NCBI GenBank assembly: GCA_003157895.1
Contig: PMKW01000170.1
Location: 6,813-15,266 of the forward strand
Length of the DNA stretch: 8,454 bases
From: Methanoregula sp.
GTDB lineage: Archaea > Halobacteriota > Methanomicrobia > Methanomicrobiales > Methanospirillaceae
Direction: 5' to 3'
Part shown: in pieces, positions 6,137 to 8,454 of the stretch
How the letters are laid out: each line of letters begins with the position of its first letter
Position numbering within the stretch: the first letter of the stretch is position 1
Program-made: the position numbers and the translations under genes
Notes under the pieces: model-generated
Databases searched by the model: none
The model's input: the letters and a program-made list of their open reading frames with translations, nothing else
What the model was told of the DNA's origin: nothing

Positions 6137-6158
6137 AGCGGCCCCGCTCATTTTTTTT
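6137..6158 (+). terminator. Terminator of the lysine-rich protein gene
   Basis: A small hairpin AGCG (6137-6140) / CGCT (6145-6148) with a four-base loop is followed by eight T residues (6151-6158), beginning ten bases past the stop codon. Confidence 0.55.
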
Positions 6159-6206
6159 AAATCTCTAAAAAAATCCGGAAATTTTTTTTAAAAAAGATTT
6201 CAAACG

Positions 6207-6268
6207 ATCGCGATTAAATTTTTTCAACCGGATCGTGAATAAAAAAATCAATCGCAATCAAATTTTTT
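6207..6268 (+). repeat. Pair of 18-bp direct repeats
   Basis: ATCGCGATTAAATTTTTT (6207-6224) recurs as ATCGCAATCAAATTTTTT (6251-6268), 16 of 18 matching, with starts 44 bases apart, about four helical turns. A third partial relative, GATCGTGAAT (6231-6240), lies between them. This could be a pair of protein-binding sites or a chance product of the A/T-rich context. Confidence 0.5.
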
Positions 6269-6277
6269 TAAATAATC

Positions 6278-6291
6278 CACCATATATGGTG
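6278..6291. promoter_or_regulatory. Perfect 14-bp palindrome with TATA-like core
   Basis: CACCATATATGGTG is identical to its reverse complement and its centre is a TATA-like ATATAT. It could be an operator overlapping a promoter, in which case transcription to the right would begin near 6311, or simply a protein-binding dyad. No protein-coding gene follows at a suitable distance. Confidence 0.4.
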
Positions 6292-6327
6292 TGTATTTTT
6301 AGAGCGAAGTAGTGGTCAAAATTGACT

Positions 6328-6378
6328 GCGCACAAATGAAGAGCCCCGCCATGCGTTTCTGTTGGCGGTTCTCTGCGC
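6328..6378 (+). other. Imperfect long hairpin, possible structured RNA
   Basis: The segment AGAGCCCCGCCA (6340-6351) pairs with TGGCGGTTCTCT (6363-6374) at 10 of 12 positions around an 11-base loop. The outer GCGCA (6328-6332) can pair with TGCGC (6374-6378), sharing one base with the inner stem, across a seven-base one-sided bulge. It lies about 20 bases beyond the transcription start predicted from the palindromic TATA at 6278-6291. An RNA gene is possible but not established. Confidence 0.3.
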
Positions 6379-6455
6379 TGACGGATGGACAGGATACAGC
6401 GATTGTACAAAATGGATAATGGAAAGGTTGTTCCCGTTGGTTGGCTGTGTACGGA

Positions 6456-6536
6456 CGGTTCTGATAAGTTGTCGGTTGGCAGGGAAATATTTACGAGAGA
6501 GAAAAATAACGATCAACCGTGAACCTATCAGCACCG
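6456..6536 (+). repeat. 81-bp inverted-repeat element, copy A
   Basis: The left arm begins CGGTTCTGATAAGTTGTCGG (6456-6475) and the right arm ends CCTATCAGCACCG (6524-6536). The two 25-base arms are complementary at 19 of 25 positions around a 31-base centre. It matches copy B (7135-7215) in the same orientation and register with no gaps: 21/25 in the left arm, 12/31 in the centre and 22/25 in the right arm, including the identical CGATCAACCGT. The form resembles a miniature inverted-repeat element or the paired ends of an insertion sequence without its transposase. No target-site duplication was seen. Confidence 0.7.
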
Positions 6537-6542
6537 AAAATA

Positions 6543-6556
6543 GAAAAGTTTATTTG
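6543..6556 (+). promoter_or_regulatory. Leaderless-type promoter of the cassette lipoprotein gene
   Basis: GAAAAGTTTATTTG combines a purine-rich BRE-like stretch with a TATA-like core centred near 6552, 27 bases before the ATG at 6579. That spacing puts the transcription start at the start codon itself, which agrees with the absence of a ribosome binding site. The promoter begins only a few bases beyond repeat copy A. Confidence 0.5.
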
Positions 6557-6578
6557 ATGGATCGCTCAACCCAAAAAG

Positions 6579-7019
6579 ATGTCAAATAGAGATGCAATGG
6601 TCATTCTCGTCTTTGTCTGTCTTGCTGTTATTCTGGTGGCAGGATGCGCGAACAGCTCTGCGAATAATGGTGCGGCCACCCCAGAGACTTCAAATTCTGT
6701 AATGATAACGGCGGTTGCATCGCCACTGCCAACAACATCTGCATCGCAGGATCCAATTGTCGGCAAATGGTCATACACAACCCCTCACGGTAGCAGTGCG
6801 CAGGTCGTCTTTGGCGCTGACGGAAGTTTTTCAGGATATATCGATGGAGGTAGTCAGGTAATAAGATCCGGAACCTGGCAAAATATTGGCGGCGGCAAGT
6901 ATACCGTAACGATCTCAGGTCAGGCTTCGCCCGAGAACTGGATGCTTAATATCAATACCAACATGGCCTACAATAGCGCGTACCCGACTCTGGGATATTC
7001 CCGTGTCAGTGGGGGATAA
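6579..7019 (+). CDS. Small secreted lipoprotein with lipocalin-like beta domain
   Basis: A 146-residue protein with a lipoprotein signal peptide: hydrophobic core 7-20, lipobox LVAGC and Cys23. A Ser/Thr/Ala/Pro-rich linker (24-57) follows, then a beta-rich domain (58-146) starting DPIVGKWSY. Its order of motifs, 'VGKWSY', 'VVFGADGSFSGYIDGG', 'SGTWQNIGGGKYTVTISG', is that of the small lipocalin/META-like beta domains common in methanogen exported proteins. Family assignment is by pattern only. It would be anchored on the outer face of the cytoplasmic membrane. The gene is more AT-rich and less biased in codon use than its neighbours. Together with its promoter it is enclosed between two 81-bp repeat elements, suggesting acquisition as a unit. 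Met7 is an alternative start, but the TATA spacing favours Met1 and a leaderless mRNA. The function is unknown. Confidence 0.8.
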   Translation: MSNRDAMVILVFVCLAVILVAGCANSSANNGAATPETSNSVMITAVASPLPTTSASQDPIVGKWSYTTPHGSSAQVVFGADGSFSGYIDGGSQVIRSGTWQNIGGGKYTVTISGQASPENWMLNINTNMAYNSAYPTLGYSRVSGG

Positions 7020-7087
7020 GGCAGTTTCAATCTGTTTGTACGTGCAACGCGGGTATCATTTCAAATTGGTTATGTGCTCTTGGGAAT

Positions 7088-7110
7088 GGGGACGATATTC
7101 GATCGTCCCC
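7088..7110 (+). terminator. Perfect 9-bp hairpin after the cassette lipoprotein gene
   Basis: GGGGACGAT (7088-7096) and ATCGTCCCC (7102-7110) pair perfectly across a five-base loop, 68 bases beyond the stop codon. No T-tract follows, so it may stabilise or process the mRNA 3' end rather than act as a classic terminator. Confidence 0.4.
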
Positions 7111-7134
7111 GCAAACAGATACCAAAAGAAAACG

Positions 7135-7215
7135 CGGTTCTGATAAGTTAGCGGTTGATGTATGATCTTTTACCCCGTTATTAAATCTCGATCAACCGTC
7201 AACTTATCAGAACCG
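7135..7215 (+). repeat. 81-bp inverted-repeat element, copy B
   Basis: The left arm starts CGGTTCTGATAAGTTAGCGG (7135-7154) and the right arm ends CAACTTATCAGAACCG (7200-7215). The 25-base arms are complementary at 23 of 25 positions, better preserved than in copy A, with a 31-base centre. It is the same length and orientation as copy A, 679 bases downstream. No target-site duplication is visible in the flanks. It could form a long RNA hairpin or cruciform, and may block read-through between the cassette gene and the kdp genes. Confidence 0.75.
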
Positions 7216-7437
7216 GGAGGGAGATTATTAGCACCGCGCGGTCAGATATTTTTATCAGAAGACGTGATGGAAGGATGTTTCCACCAGCCCCCCTGATTTT
7301 CGTTATATTTTTCAGATCTTATCCGTTCATCTGTACCACTAAGGTGCAGAATGGAATTATATAGTAAAAATCTACACGCTGGTACTGTGAAACCGTTTCC
7401 ATCGCAACCGGAAGCGTATCACGGATGAGGCTGTCTG
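7216..7437 (+). promoter_or_regulatory. Upstream region of the kdpC-kdpA fusion gene
   Basis: This 222-base gap carries several A/T cores. The best placed is TTATATAG (7357-7364), predicting transcription from near 7386 and a leader of about 50 bases. Just at that point lies the dyad GAAACCGTTTC (7389-7399), a possible operator. GATATTTTTATC (7246-7257) is another small dyad upstream. A GAGG (7427-7430) seven bases before the ATG serves as ribosome binding site. Kdp systems are normally induced by potassium shortage, so a regulated promoter is expected; which site is used is not known. Confidence 0.45.
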
Positions 7438-8454
7438 ATGACTACCGAACCGATTCAGGCAATGATAAGAAAGCAGATCAAACCAGCGATCGTACTCTTT
7501 TTTGTACTCACGCTTCTGTTGGGGATTGTCTACCCGCTGGTTGTAACAGGCATCGCCCAGGTGATCTTCCCGGTCCAGTCGAATGGGAATGTACTTGAAC
7601 ATAACGGGAAGGTAGTCGGTTCTGCACTGGTCGGCCAGCCCTTTACCTCGGCAAAATACTTCTGGGGTCGTCCTTCTGCAACCTCGCCCGTGCCATATAA
7701 TGCCGGTGCTTCATCGGGATCAAACTTGGGGCCGAACAACCCCGCGCTCACTGACGCAGTGAAAGCCCGGGTCGATGCCCTGCATGCAGCCGATCCTACG
7801 AATACACAATTGATTCCCGTCGATCTGGTCACCGCATCAGGAAGCGGTCTTGACCCGGATATCAGCATCGCTGCTGCCCAGTACCAGGTTTCCCGCATAG
7901 CCCGGGAACGGAACCTGAACGAGCAGGATGTGCAGGCGCTCGTTGCACAGCAGAGCGAGCCCCGCCAGTTCGGTATCTTCGGGGAGCCCCGCGTCAATGT
8001 CCTCTCCCTGAACCTTGCGCTCGATGATCTCAGTGCCGGTCGTATTTCTGCACCGCAACAAACCACGACGCACCAGAACCATGAGCCGCTCGTTTTTGGC
8101 ATGAGGATGTCTGACTGGCTCCAGATTATCATCTTCATTATCATCATTGCATTCCTGGTTGTTCCCCTCGGTGGGTGGATGGCAAAGGTCTTTACCGGCC
8201 AGCCCAATTTCCTGTCTCCGGTCATTGACCGGATCGAACAGAAATTCCTCGCACTGGGCGGGATAAATCCGGGCGACGAGATGGACTGGAAACAGTTTGC
8301 CGTGGCCCTCCTGGTCTTTTCCGTACCCTGTGTTCTTTTTGTATTCTTCCTCCAGCTCTTCCAGCAGTTCCTTCCGCTCAATCCTGCCGGCCTCGGGGCC
8401 GTGCCATGGGATCTTTCCCTTAATACCGCAGTCAGTTTTGCCACCAACACCAAC
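7438..8454 (+). CDS. kdpC-kdpA: KdpC-KdpA fusion, K+-transporting ATPase subunits (partial at right edge)
   Basis: An uninterrupted frame of 339 codons runs off the window. Residues 1-199 are a complete KdpC: a membrane helix (17-40) with YPLVVTG, then GSALVGQPF (61-69), YFWGRPSA (74-81), [14 protein letters not shown] (91-104), [13 protein letters not shown] (131-143) and [17 protein letters not shown] (182-198). A hydrophilic, Thr/Gln/His-containing linker (200-223) leads, with no stop, into KdpA. That part shows its first helix (227-246, with [11 protein letters not shown]), MDWKQF (282-287), a second helix (288-306) and [11 protein letters not shown] (329-339), the first K+-selectivity filter. 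KdpC is the single-span assembly subunit and KdpA the channel-like K+ translocating subunit of the KdpFABC P-type ATPase. KdpC ends outside and KdpA begins outside, so the joint is topologically sound. No good internal ribosome binding site precedes Met222 or Met224. KdpA is usually about 550-580 residues, so the whole fusion may reach nearly 800. kdpB should lie beyond the edge. Confidence 0.93.
   Translation, partial: MTTEPIQAMIRKQIKPAIVLFFVLTLLLGIVYPLVVTGIAQVIFPVQSNGNVLEHNGKVVGSALVGQPFTSAKYFWGRPSATSPVPYNAGASSGSNLGPNNPALTDAVKARVDALHAADPTNTQLIPVDLVTASGSGLDPDISIAAAQYQVSRIARERNLNEQDVQALVAQQSEPRQFGIFGEPRVNVLSLNLALDDLSAGRISAPQQTTTHQNHEPLVFGMRMSDWLQIIIFIIIIAFLVVPLGGWMAKVFTGQPNFLSPVIDRIEQKFLALGGINPGDEMDWKQFAVALLVFSVPCVLFVFFLQLFQQFLPLNPAGLGAVPWDLSLNTAVSFATNTN

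Larger units (their letters stand above)
6127..6455. other. AT-rich gene-free stretch with repeats and structure
   Basis: No convincing coding region was found here. The first part (to about 6310) is dominated by long A and T runs, including T8A6 at 6182-6195, and contains the direct repeat pair and the 14-bp palindrome listed separately. The second part (6310-6455) is less biased and can fold around 6328-6378. Open frames on both strands in 6316-6589 are short, lack ribosome binding sites and overlap the 6456-6536 repeat element, so they are not called as genes. Confidence 0.6.

Noticed and set aside
6151..6300. Replication origin in the A/T-tract repeat region
   Set aside because: No recognisable archaeal origin recognition boxes and no cdc6/orc1 gene nearby; the A/T tracts alone are not enough.
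6362..6589. Plus-strand frame whose 'ADGWTGY' faintly resembles a DDE motif of IS1-type transposases
   Set aside because: Too short, no other transposase motifs, and it runs through repeat copy A into the next promoter. A highly decayed remnant cannot be excluded, but the evidence is a few residues.
6456..7215. Interpretation of the 81-bp elements as integron attC sites
   Set aside because: The lengths and the one-gene-per-unit layout fit, but the core motifs expected at attC ends (GTTRRRY and RYYYAAC) are not present at the arm ends, and no integrase is in the window.
7530..8453. Long minus-strand open frame opposite the kdp region
   Set aside because: The plus strand encodes complete KdpC motifs and the start of KdpA; the antisense frame has no recognisable domain and an Arg/Ser-rich shadow composition.

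Overview
The window looks like chromosomal DNA from a methanogenic euryarchaeon, most likely Methanomicrobiales (Methanoregula-like). This is inferred from protein families and signals, not from a marker gene. The clues are a RecA/KaiC-like protein of archaeal type, a surface lipoprotein carrying a PGF-CTERM (archaeosortase) tail, TATA-box promoters with short or absent leaders, oligo-T terminators and GGAGGTGA-like ribosome binding sites. Most of the window is moderately GC-rich; roughly 6130-7440 is clearly more AT-rich and repeat-laden.

Layout from the left. Two minus-strand genes: a short KaiC/RadA-like protein with a degenerate P-loop (120-743) and an AMP-forming acyl-CoA synthetase family enzyme (836-2377). 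After a divergent promoter region come plus-strand genes for a charged, disordered 122-residue protein (2581-2949), a doubly anchored two-repeat surface lipoprotein (3117-4070), and a small two-helix membrane protein whose start overlaps the lipoprotein stop (4067-4372). A minus-strand cysteine hydrolase of the isochorismatase family (4377-4955) converges on these. It is divergent from a TauE/SafE-type anion permease (5024-5830). Next is a 45-residue lysine-rich protein (5989-6126).

The stretch 6127-7437 is accessory in character. It holds an A/T-tract region with direct repeats, a 14-bp palindrome containing a TATA-like core, a candidate structured RNA segment, and two 81-bp inverted-repeat elements (6456-6536 and 7135-7215). 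These two elements are in the same register and bracket one lipoprotein gene (6579-7019) together with its promoter.

The right edge carries the most striking item, an uninterrupted plus-strand reading frame from 7438 to the end of the window. It encodes a complete KdpC subunit of the K+-transporting KdpFABC ATPase, followed in the same frame by the start of KdpA up to its first selectivity-filter motif. This is a KdpC-KdpA fusion in an order opposite to the usual kdpFABC arrangement. KdpC ends outside the membrane and KdpA begins outside, so the fusion is topologically reasonable. kdpB would be expected beyond the window.

No rRNA, tRNA, CRISPR array or intact transposase was recognised.
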